11,324 nucleotides of DNA from an uncultured Clostridium sp. (GTDB taxonomy: Bacteria > Bacillota > Clostridia > Lachnospirales > Lachnospiraceae), in NCBI GenBank assembly GCA_945946715.1, contig CAMEWU010000060.1, positions 1-11,324 on the forward strand, given 5' to 3'. The translations under genes and the position numbers were made by a program. Under the pieces are notes generated by a model. That model made no database searches. It was not told the DNA's origin and saw nothing but the letters and a program-made list of their open reading frames with translations. How positions within the stretch are numbered: the first letter of the stretch is position 1; the number at the start of each line of letters is the position of its first letter. Shown piece by piece: positions 1 to 5,991 of this stretch.

Positions 1-389
1 GTTTTGAAACATTAGTAGAAGCTGGTTATGATCCAAGAAATGCATATTTTGAGTGTATCCATGAGATGAAACTGATTGTAGACTTGATTTATCAGTCAGG
101 TTTCGCAGGAATGCGGTACTCTATCTCTAATACAGCAGAATATGGTGATTATATTACCGGACCAAAGATTATTACAGAAGATACAAAGAAGGCAATGAAG
201 CAGATTCTTTCTGATATTCAGGATGGAAGCTTTGCAAAGCAGTTCTTGTTAGATATGTCACCTGCAGGTCGTCAGGTACATTTCAAGGCTATGAGAAAGC
301 TGGCTTCTGAGCATCCATCAGAGATTGTTGGTGAAGAAATTCGTAAGCTTTATAGCTGGAATGGTGAAGATAAGCTGATTAATAACTAA
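1..389 (+). CDS. ilvC: Ketol-acid reductoisomerase, C-terminal part (5' truncated by window edge)
   Basis: The reading frame is open from base 3 and gives the last 128 residues of class I ketol-acid reductoisomerase. This enzyme isomerises and reduces acetolactate or acetohydroxybutyrate with NADPH and Mg2+ in valine, isoleucine and leucine synthesis in the cytoplasm. The visible part is the knotted helical C-terminal domain. The ECIHE stretch (residues 17-21 of the fragment) supplies the second pair of acidic metal ligands known for the family, and the SISNTAEYGD motif carries the substrate-contacting serine. The sequence runs without interruption to a normal family-type C-terminus (EEIRKLYSW, then a short tail) and a TAA stop, so the 5' truncation is only the window edge. 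An intrinsic terminator follows 18 nt after the stop, making this the last gene of its transcription unit. The N-terminal NADPH-binding domain and the first metal-ligand pair lie outside the window. Confidence 0.95.
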   Translation, partial: FETLVEAGYDPRNAYFECIHEMKLIVDLIYQSGFAGMRYSISNTAEYGDYITGPKIITEDTKKAMKQILSDIQDGSFAKQFLLDMSPAGRQVHFKAMRKLASEHPSEIVGEEIRKLYSWNGEDKLINN

Positions 390-407
390 TTGGATGATAC
401 TTATGTA

Positions 408-440
408 GAAACCCGTTGCCTGCTGGTGACGGGTTTCTTT
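408..440 (+). terminator. Intrinsic terminator of ilvC
   Basis: A perfect 9-bp inverted repeat, GAAACCCGT (408-416) with ACGGGTTTC (429-437), can extend inward by GCC/GGT pairs and is followed by a short U-rich run. It lies just past the ilvC stop codon. On the minus strand the hairpin is followed by few U residues, so it is at best a weak terminator for the converging small gene. Confidence 0.85.
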
Positions 441-444
441 TGCA

Positions 445-630
445 CTAGAGCTTCTTTACAATAGCATCATACAAATCCAGAGTACAGTGCTCGTCTTTTG
501 CAAAATGCTTGCAATTTAAGCAACTTGGACTGCTTGGCGCTTCGTTACAGAAGCAGTTCTGCGCTCCGGCATGCTCGTAGGCACTGCAGCGTTCGGCTAC
601 GTTCATATAGGTTTCCTGTGAACTACGCAT
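445..630 (-). CDS. Small cysteine-rich protein of unknown function (61 aa)
   Basis: I do not recognise a named family. The start at 630 is chosen over the upstream in-frame ATG at 693 because a strong ribosome binding site, GAAAGGAG (minus strand, 639-646), lies 8 nt before it; the upstream 21 codons look untranslated. The 61-residue product has six cysteines at 15, 26, 28, 37, 40 and 49 and three histidines (20, 42, 48). It includes a CFC pair, a CLNCKHF motif and a closing C-T-L-D-L-Y-D stretch. There is no signal peptide or membrane segment, so it should be cytoplasmic. The cysteine spacing suggests a structural zinc site or Fe-S cluster, but this is inference. The gene converges on ilvC and diverges from the CNNM gene. 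No convincing promoter is visible for it. The clear ribosome binding site and ordered cysteines argue for a real gene. Confidence 0.72.
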   Translation of the reverse strand: MRSSQETYMNVAERCSAYEHAGAQNCFCNEAPSSPSCLNCKHFAKDEHCTLDLYDAIVKKL

Positions 631-730
631 AATCCTATCTCCTTTCGGAATAAAATACTGCATTGGGATATTAAAAAAGAATATCTCACACATAGTATGC
701 TCGGTTTATATGGTAAATATAATGGAAAAG

Positions 731-759
731 TTGACAATTATGGAAGGTATAGGTAAAAT
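731..759 (+). promoter_or_regulatory. Sigma-A promoter for the CNNM/ABC-F gene pair
   Basis: A perfect -35 box TTGACA (731-736) is separated by 17 bp from TAAAAT (754-759), a 5/6 match to the -10 consensus. Transcription should begin near 766, giving a leader of about 30 nt before the start codon of the membrane protein gene. Confidence 0.85.
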
Positions 760-795
760 ATTAGTATTTTAGTAAAGAATAGGAGATGGTTTTTT

Positions 796-2121
796 TTGGA
801 CGGGAGTTCCGCGATACAAATCGGTACATTTGCAATACAGACCGGTTCTGTTGTTAAAATGATTGTTTTGTTGATTCTTTTAGTGCTGTCCGGATTATTT
901 TCTTCGGCAGAGACATCATTAACAACGGTAAATATTTATATAATGAAAGGAATGGCTGAAGAAGGTAACAGACGTGCGAAAGTAGTTTTAAAATTAATGG
1001 AAAATCCGGGTAAGGTATTGAGTACGATTTTGATTGGAAACAATATTGTAAATATTACTGCTTCTTCCATGATGACAATATTAATTACAGAATTGTTTGG
1101 CAGTGCGGCAGTTGGCGTGGCAACCGGAATTTTAACGGTATTGATTTTGATTTTTGGTGAAATCACACCGAAGAATCTTGCTACTATATATAGTGAGAAA
1201 TTTGCATTGTTTTATGCAATGCCAATCTGGCTGTTGTCTATTATTTTAACACCGGTTATCTGGCTGCTGGATAAGTTTTGCAATTTTATCTACTGGATAT
1301 TGCGGATAGATGTGAATGGTATAAATAAGCAAATGACAGAGTCGGAATTACGAACCATTGTAAATGTTAGTCATGAAGATGGCGTAATCGAGGGAGAAGA
1401 AAAAGAAATGATTACCAATGTGGTGGATTTTGGAGATTCCATTGCGAAGGATATTATGATACCACGAGCAGACATTACCATGGCACCTGTCGATGCGGAT
1501 TATGAAGAAATACTGGGATATTTTATGGATGAACAGTATAGTCGGATTCCGATTTATGAAGAAAATAAAGAAAATATTGTTGGTATTCTCCATATGAAAG
1601 ATTTGTTTTTTTATCGGGAACAAGAACAGGAAGAGTTTCAGGTTCGAAAGGTTATGCGAGAGCCTTATTATACGTATGAGTATCAGAAAACCTCTGGTAT
1701 CTTGGAAGAGTTACGACAGAATTCTGTGTCCATTACAATTGTATTAGATGAATATGGAGCTGCGGCAGGTATGATAACATTAGAAGATTTGCTGGAAGAA
1801 ATTGTAGGTGAGATACGGGATGAATATGATGAGTACGAGGAAGAAATTATCAAGCAGGTTGGAGAAAACCAGTATGAAGTGGAAGGCAGTGCTAAAATTG
1901 ATGATGTCAATGATGCACTGGACTTATCACTGGAATCGGAAGATTATGACTCGATTGGCGGTTATGTAATTGAATTGCTGGATCATCTGCCGGAAATTGG
2001 TGAAGTGGTGGAAAATAGTGCGGCAGTATTCGAGGTTTTGCAAGCAGATAAAACCCGTGTAGAACGAATCCGGATTACGGTGCGAAAAGAGCCGGATGAA
2101 GGACAGGAAATGATGGAATAA
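796..2121 (+). CDS. CNNM/CBS-domain/CorC_HlyC membrane protein (hemolysin C-like family, probable divalent cation transport)
   Basis: This 441-residue membrane protein has the standard CorC/HlyC architecture. An N-terminal CNNM (DUF21) membrane domain covers about residues 18-170, with hydrophobic segments near 20-36, 74-100, 106-120 and 136-168. Family motifs are visible: SSAETSL (36-42), GNN (81-83) and GEITPK (121-126). Two cytoplasmic CBS domains (about 205-270 and 285-340) bind adenine nucleotides in this family; the second contains VLDEYGAAAGMITLEDL followed by EEIVGEIRDEYD. The CorC_HlyC domain covers about 355-430. The older name hemolysin is misleading, because characterised relatives act in Mg2+ or Co2+ export or resistance; substrate here is inferred. 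The start is a TTG, with AGGAG (781-785) ten bases upstream; the nearer ATG at 786 is out of frame. The next gene begins 25 nt after the stop, so the two are probably co-transcribed. The C-terminal tail is acidic. Confidence 0.9.
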   Translation: MDGSSAIQIGTFAIQTGSVVKMIVLLILLVLSGLFSSAETSLTTVNIYIMKGMAEEGNRRAKVVLKLMENPGKVLSTILIGNNIVNITASSMMTILITELFGSAAVGVATGILTVLILIFGEITPKNLATIYSEKFALFYAMPIWLLSIILTPVIWLLDKFCNFIYWILRIDVNGINKQMTESELRTIVNVSHEDGVIEGEEKEMITNVVDFGDSIAKDIMIPRADITMAPVDADYEEILGYFMDEQYSRIPIYEENKENIVGILHMKDLFFYREQEQEEFQVRKVMREPYYTYEYQKTSGILEELRQNSVSITIVLDEYGAAAGMITLEDLLEEIVGEIRDEYDEYEEEIIKQVGENQYEVEGSAKIDDVNDALDLSLESEDYDSIGGYVIELLDHLPEIGEVVENSAAVFEVLQADKTRVERIRITVRKEPDEGQEMME

Positions 2122-2146
2122 TTGAGAGAATGGAAAGGATAATAAG

Positions 2147-3787
2147 ATGATAAGCGCTGTAAATGTAACATTAAGATTAGGAAAGAAAGCATTATTTGAA
2201 GATGTAAATATCAAGTTTACGCCGGGAAACTGTTATGGCTTGATTGGGGCGAATGGTGCAGGTAAATCTACATTTTTAAAAATATTATCCGGTGAACTGG
2301 AACCAACCAAAGGTGAAATTATTATGGACCCGGGCGAACGGTTATCTATGTTAAAACAGGATCATTTCCAATATGATGCCTTTTCAGTACTGGATACGGT
2401 TATTATGGGAAACCAGCGTCTATATGAAATTATGAAAGAAAAAGACGCCATTTATGCAAAAGAAGATTTTACTGACGAGGACGGTGTCCGTGCGGCAGAG
2501 TTGGAAGGAGAATTTGCGAATTTAAACGGATGGGAAGCAGAATCTGACGCGGCAACGTTGCTGAATGGATTGGGGATTGAGACAGACCTTCATTATAAAA
2601 TGATGAGTGAGCTTCCGGCTGCTCAAAAGGTTAAAGTATTGCTGGCACAGGCATTATTTGGTAATCCGGATGTTTTGCTATTGGATGAGCCCACCAATCA
2701 TTTGGATTTAGATGCGATTGCTTGGTTAGAAGAATTCTTGATTAATTTTGATAATACAGTCATAGTGGTATCCCATGACCGTTACTTCTTAAATAAAGTA
2801 TGTACACATACAGCAGATGTGGATTATGGAAAGATTCAATTGTATGCCGGTAACTATGATTTCTGGTATGAGTCCAGTCAGTTGATGCTGAAGCAACAGA
2901 AGGAAGCAAATAAGAAGAAAGAAGAAAAGATAAAAGAATTGCAGGAATTCATACAACGATTTTCAGCAAATGCTTCTAAATCAAAGCAGGCAACCTCTAG
3001 AAAACGAGCATTGGAAAAGATAGAACTGGATGACATCCGCCCGTCCAGTCGGAAGTATCCATATATTGATTTCCGACCAAACCGAGAAATCGGAAATGAA
3101 GTGCTGACAGTTGAAAAGATGTCTAAAACCATTGATGGGGTAAAGGTACTGGATAATATCTCCTTTACAGTGAACAAAGGAGATAAGATAGCATTTGTTG
3201 GGCCGAACACCATTGCTACCACCACCCTGTTTCAGATCCTTTCCGGAGAAATGGAACCGGATGAAGGAAACTATAAGTGGGGTGTGACCACATCCCAGGG
3301 ATATTTCCCGAAGGATTTTAATAAAGAATTCGAAAATGATTATGTCATTGTGGATTGGCTGACCCAGTACTCGGAAGAAAAGGATGCTACTTATGTGCGG
3401 GGATTTTTGGGACGTATGCTTTTTGCCGGTGAGGATGGTGTGAAAAAAGTAAAAGTTCTGTCCGGTGGAGAAAAAGTACGTTGCCTGTTGTCCAAACTTA
3501 TGATTATGGGCTCCAATGTGTTGATTATGGATGAACCGACCAATCATCTGGATATGGAATCCATCACGGCACTGAATAACGGAATGATAAAATTCCCGGG
3601 AGTGATACTGTTTTCTTCCCAGGATCATCAGTTGCTGCAGACCACTGCAAACCGGATTATGGAATTAACCAATACCGGTTTAATTGACAAACAGACTACT
3701 TATGACGAATATCTTGCAAATGATGAATTGGCAAGAAAACGACAAATTATGAATATGACAGAGACAGTGGATGCAGAAATGGAATAG
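2147..3787 (+). CDS. ABC-F family ATPase, YkpA/YbiT-like, with one degenerate ATP site
   Basis: The 546-residue protein has two ABC ATPase domains and no membrane segments, joined by a charged helical linker (about 240-310) as in ABC-F proteins. These act on ribosomes as translation factors or antibiotic-protection proteins. NBD1 has an intact Walker A GANGAGKST (34-42), Walker B with E181 and H-loop H210, but its signature reads LPAAQ (156-160) instead of LSGGQ. NBD2 has Walker B with E463 and an intact LSGGE signature (438-442). Its Walker A reads GPNTIATTT (352-360) with threonine at the lysine position, and its H-loop histidine is Q492. Start ATG follows AAAGGA (2134-2139) at 7 nt spacing. 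It lies 25 nt behind the CNNM gene and ends at a strong terminator. The linker and domain wording fit the YkpA/YbiT-like group rather than antibiotic-resistance types, but the role is not known. The altered motifs are discussed in the findings. Confidence 0.9.
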   Translation: MISAVNVTLRLGKKALFEDVNIKFTPGNCYGLIGANGAGKSTFLKILSGELEPTKGEIIMDPGERLSMLKQDHFQYDAFSVLDTVIMGNQRLYEIMKEKDAIYAKEDFTDEDGVRAAELEGEFANLNGWEAESDAATLLNGLGIETDLHYKMMSELPAAQKVKVLLAQALFGNPDVLLLDEPTNHLDLDAIAWLEEFLINFDNTVIVVSHDRYFLNKVCTHTADVDYGKIQLYAGNYDFWYESSQLMLKQQKEANKKKEEKIKELQEFIQRFSANASKSKQATSRKRALEKIELDDIRPSSRKYPYIDFRPNREIGNEVLTVEKMSKTIDGVKVLDNISFTVNKGDKIAFVGPNTIATTTLFQILSGEMEPDEGNYKWGVTTSQGYFPKDFNKEFENDYVIVDWLTQYSEEKDATYVRGFLGRMLFAGEDGVKKVKVLSGGEKVRCLLSKLMIMGSNVLIMDEPTNHLDMESITALNNGMIKFPGVILFSSQDHQLLQTTANRIMELTNTGLIDKQTTYDEYLANDELARKRQIMNMTETVDAEME

Positions 3788-3815
3788 CCTGGAATGGGAT
3801 ATGGTAAAAATAGAC

Positions 3816-3850
3816 AAAAAGAGAACCGGAAAAATGCCGGTTCTTTTTTT
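3816..3850 (+). terminator. Intrinsic terminator after the ABC-F gene
   Basis: A perfect 8-bp stem, AGAACCGG (3822-3829) with CCGGTTCT (3837-3844), has a 7-nt loop and is followed by a run of T to 3850. The A-run just before the stem could pair with that U-tract, so it might also work on the minus strand. Confidence 0.92.
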
Positions 3851-4237
3851 GCGGAGAATTTTGTTGTGCAAATGTTATGACAGTTGAAAGAATATTTACA
3901 AAAAAATACGGAACTTTGAACAAAAAAAGTTTTGTAACATTTTTGAAATGATTTTGAAAAAACAAAAAGCAAAGAAAATGAAAACAGATTCCACAGAAGG
4001 TAATAAGTCAGAAAAATACAAAAATAAATATAAAAATTAAAATAAAGTTGCACAATTCATTGTGGTAAGCAATAATTATGTTGAATTTTAATAAAATATA
4101 AAAAATTAACAAACTCTTACAAGAAGTATTTCTGAAAAAATGGGTAAAAAACAACGAAAAATGAAGGACACATCCAAAAATCCGATAAAAAAACTGGAAA
4201 AAAATGTGCAATGAACCTAAAAAATTCAAAAAAAGAC
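3851..4237. other. AT-rich intergenic region without a supported gene, ending in phased A-tracts
   Basis: No open frame here has a credible start, ribosome binding site or protein-like composition, and no tRNA-like fold was seen. The plus strand is very A-rich. From 4135 to 4234 there are eight A-tracts of five to seven bases, centred near 4137, 4148, 4159, 4178, 4190, 4201, 4221 and 4231. The spacing is close to one or two helical turns, as in intrinsically bent DNA. The last two lie directly before the promoter, where UP elements contact the RNA polymerase alpha subunit. Two small inverted repeats are present (ACAAAA/TTTTGT at 3920-3935 and AGAA/TTCT at 4122-4133), both too weak to assign. 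Confidence 0.6.
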
Positions 4238-4266
4238 TTGCTAAATTGTTCACTATGTCCTATAAT
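4238..4266 (+). promoter_or_regulatory. Probable main promoter of the sugar ABC transporter operon
   Basis: TTGCTA (4238-4243, 4/6 match to the -35 box) lies 17 bp before a perfect TATAAT (4261-4266). The predicted start near 4273 gives a leader of about 150 nt. A-tracts at 4219-4224 and 4228-4234 sit at the positions of distal and proximal UP subsites. A second, weaker candidate further down is TTAAGA (4320-4325), 16 bp, TATAAT (4342-4347); either or both could be used. Confidence 0.65.
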
Positions 4267-4272
4267 GACAAC

Positions 4273-4422
4273 TGTAGAGTTGCGGAAGCAACGAATATCA
4301 CTTAGTCGAAGTAGGAATATTAAGACTTGGACAAAGCTACATATAATTACATATGGAATCGAGTTTAAGTCACGATTAACCGAGTGCGACTAACACACAC
4401 ATTTTTAAAGGAGGGTTTTTCC
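4273..4422 (+). promoter_or_regulatory. Structured 5' leader of the sugar-binding protein mRNA
   Basis: This untranslated region can form several hairpins. The first is GTTGC-GGAA-GCAAC (4279-4292), very close to the predicted 5' end. The second has arms AATAT (4294-4298)/ATATT (4317-4321) with an inner ACTT/AAGT stem. The third pairs AGTCAC (4368-4373) with GTG (4384-4386) and ACT (4389-4391) across a 2-nt bulge. It does not match any riboswitch class I can recognise, and no terminator-like hairpin with a U-tract precedes the gene. The ribosome binding site AAAGGAGG (about 4407-4414) lies outside the hairpins. Its function is open: mRNA stabilisation, a protein-binding site, or an operator DNA region. 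Confidence 0.4.
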
Positions 4423-5868
4423 GTGAAAAAATTCAAAAAAGTTTTAGCGTTATCTTTAGCTTTGGCTATGGGATTATCGTTAGTAGCTTGTAACAACGGT
4501 GGTGGAGACACTACAACACCTGCAGGTAACTCAGATGAACCAGCTTCAGATGATAGCGCAGAGCCAGTTGAGGAAGGTTCAGTAGTAAATATTTACTGCT
4601 GGAACGCTGAGTTCGCTCAGAGAATGCAGGGATTCATGCCTGGTTATACTCCAGACAGCACAGATTCTAACGAAGCTACCAAGGGTGGTGTGTTAGAAGA
4701 TGGTACCAGAGTTAACTTTGTAGTAACTCCTAATGATAACAATGGTTATCAGGACAAGTTGGATGCTACATTGTTAGGTCAGGCTGATGCAGCAGCAGAT
4801 GACAAGATTGATATCTTCTTGATCGAAGCTGACTATGCATTAAAGTATGTTAACACTGACTACACTATGAATGTAGAAGATCTTGGAATTACTTCTGATG
4901 ATATGGCTGATATGTATCAGTACACCAAGGATATCGTAACAGATAGCAATGGTGCAATTAAGGCTGTTACATGGCAGGCTACTCCTGGTTTGTTTGCTTA
5001 CAGACGTTCAATTGCAAAGGATGTTTTAGGAACAGATGATCCAGTAGAAGTTCAGAAGTCAGTTAAGGATTGGGCTACATTTAATGAGACCGCTGCAAAG
5101 ATGAAGGAAAAAGGTTACTTCATGATTTCAGGTTATGATGATGCTTATCGTACATTCTCTAACAATGTATCACAGCCATGGGTTGTTGATGGTGTTGTAA
5201 CTGTTGATCCTGCTATTAAGGAATGGGTTGACCAGACTAAGGATTTCACTGACAAGGGTTATAACAACAAGACTTCTTTATGGTCAGATGCTTGGGCAGC
5301 TGAGCAGGGTCCTTCAGGTAAGACATTTGGTTTCTTCTACTCTACATGGGGTATTAACTTCACATTGATGGGTAACTCATTAGAGGTTAAGGAAGCTGAT
5401 GGCGGTAAGGCAGAAGTTGGTAATGGTATCTACGGTGACTACGCAGTATGTGAAGGCCCAGCAGCTTACTACTGGGGTGGTACATGGATCTGTGGTGCTA
5501 CCGGTACAGATAACCCAACAGCAGTACATGACATTATGTACTCTATGACTTGTGATCCAGCAGTTGCTAAGGCAATTACTGAGGAAACTCTTGATTACAC
5601 AAACAATGTTCCAGCAATGGAAGAAATCGCTAACTCAGATTTCAGTTCTGATTTCTTAGGTGGACAGAACCACATTGCATTGTTTACTGAGGCTGCTCCA
5701 AAGATCGATATGAGCAATACTTGCCCTTACGATCAGGGATGTAACGAAGAATTCCAGGGTGCTATGAAGGATTACTTCGAAGGAACAGTTGACTACGATA
5801 CAGCTTTAGCTAACTTCTACAAGGCTATTCAGGCTAAGTATCCAGATGTTCAGGTTCCAGCTGAATAA
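4423..5868 (+). CDS. Sugar ABC transporter substrate-binding lipoprotein (CUT1, SBP family 1)
   Basis: This 481-residue extracellular lipoprotein should capture a carbohydrate and hand it to the two permeases encoded downstream. The start is a GTG 8 nt after a strong AAAGGAGG; an in-frame ATG at 4384 lies upstream of that site and is rejected. A lysine-rich N-terminus (KKFKK), a hydrophobic core and the lipobox SLVAC with Cys23 mark a type II signal peptide. A Gly/Thr/Asp/Glu-rich tether follows to about residue 52. The mature domain starts with VNIYCWNAEF and contains features usual for family 1 solute-binding proteins, such as DIFLIEADYALKYV and many surface aromatic residues (for example YYWGGTWICG) that often stack on sugars. 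The substrate cannot be read from the sequence; no glycosidase or regulator is adjacent. Codon use is restricted (mostly AAG lysine, AGA/CGT arginine), fitting high expression. Two hairpins follow the stop. Confidence 0.88.
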   Translation: MKKFKKVLALSLALAMGLSLVACNNGGGDTTTPAGNSDEPASDDSAEPVEEGSVVNIYCWNAEFAQRMQGFMPGYTPDSTDSNEATKGGVLEDGTRVNFVVTPNDNNGYQDKLDATLLGQADAAADDKIDIFLIEADYALKYVNTDYTMNVEDLGITSDDMADMYQYTKDIVTDSNGAIKAVTWQATPGLFAYRRSIAKDVLGTDDPVEVQKSVKDWATFNETAAKMKEKGYFMISGYDDAYRTFSNNVSQPWVVDGVVTVDPAIKEWVDQTKDFTDKGYNNKTSLWSDAWAAEQGPSGKTFGFFYSTWGINFTLMGNSLEVKEADGGKAEVGNGIYGDYAVCEGPAAYYWGGTWICGATGTDNPTAVHDIMYSMTCDPAVAKAITEETLDYTNNVPAMEEIANSDFSSDFLGGQNHIALFTEAAPKIDMSNTCPYDQGCNEEFQGAMKDYFEGTVDYDTALANFYKAIQAKYPDVQVPAE

Positions 5869-5889
5869 TCTAAATTTATACAATTTAGA
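5869..5889 (+). other. AT-rich hairpin immediately after the binding-protein stop codon
   Basis: A perfect 8-bp inverted repeat, TCTAAATT (5869-5876) with AATTTAGA (5882-5889), has a 5-nt loop and starts on the base after the TAA stop. It has no U-tract and is followed 12 nt later by the terminator-like hairpin. It may act as a 3' stabiliser of the binding-protein mRNA; this is inference. Confidence 0.5.
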
Positions 5890-5901
5890 GTAGAACTCTT
5901 T

Positions 5902-5934
5902 ACATGCCTGTCTGTAAAGGCAGGCATGTTTTTT
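5902..5934 (+). terminator. Intra-operon terminator/attenuator between binding protein and permeases
   Basis: A 12-bp stem (5902-5913 with 5918-5929, one G-U pair) is closed by a GUAA tetraloop and followed by a T-run to 5934. No convincing promoter is seen before the permease genes. Partial readthrough would therefore give much more binding protein than permease, as is usual for such operons. The hairpin could also protect the upstream mRNA from 3' exonucleases. Confidence 0.8.
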
Positions 5935-5991
5935 AATACCTTTTGACTGCAGGTTTGACAGAAAATTATATATGTGAGGTGAGAAAATAGT

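Noticed and set aside
694..780. Promoter for the minus-strand small cysteine-rich gene
   Set aside because: Several AT-rich -10-like hexamers exist on the minus strand, but none has a -35 box at 16-18 bp. Not assigned.
2981..3628. 215-residue minus-strand open frame inside the ABC-F gene
   Set aside because: It lies wholly opposite a well-supported ABC-F coding region, has low-complexity His/Phe/Ile-rich composition and no recognisable domain. It is a shadow frame.
3700..4053. 117-residue minus-strand open frame over the ABC-F end and AT-rich spacer
   Set aside because: It is Phe/Tyr/Cys-rich because the opposite strand is A-rich, crosses the terminator, and has no credible ribosome binding site.
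4340..4355. Inverted repeat CATAT-N6-ATATG as a sugar repressor operator
   Set aside because: The arms are only five AT-rich bases in an AT-rich region and do not resemble a LacI-type site with a central CG.
4211..4393. 60-residue plus-strand open frame before the sugar-binding protein
   Set aside because: It spans the predicted promoter and leader, has no ribosome binding site, and its composition is not protein-like. A leader peptide was considered but not supported.
4384..4422. Longer start (ATG 4384) for the sugar-binding protein
   Set aside because: The strong AAAGGAGG lies inside that extension and points to the GTG at 4423, which also gives a standard lipoprotein signal peptide.
5943..5972. 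Promoter TTGACT, 18 bp, TATATA before the first permease
   Set aside because: The -10 match is poor and the predicted start would fall within the ribosome binding site. A nearby TTGACA at 5955 has no -10 box at the right distance.
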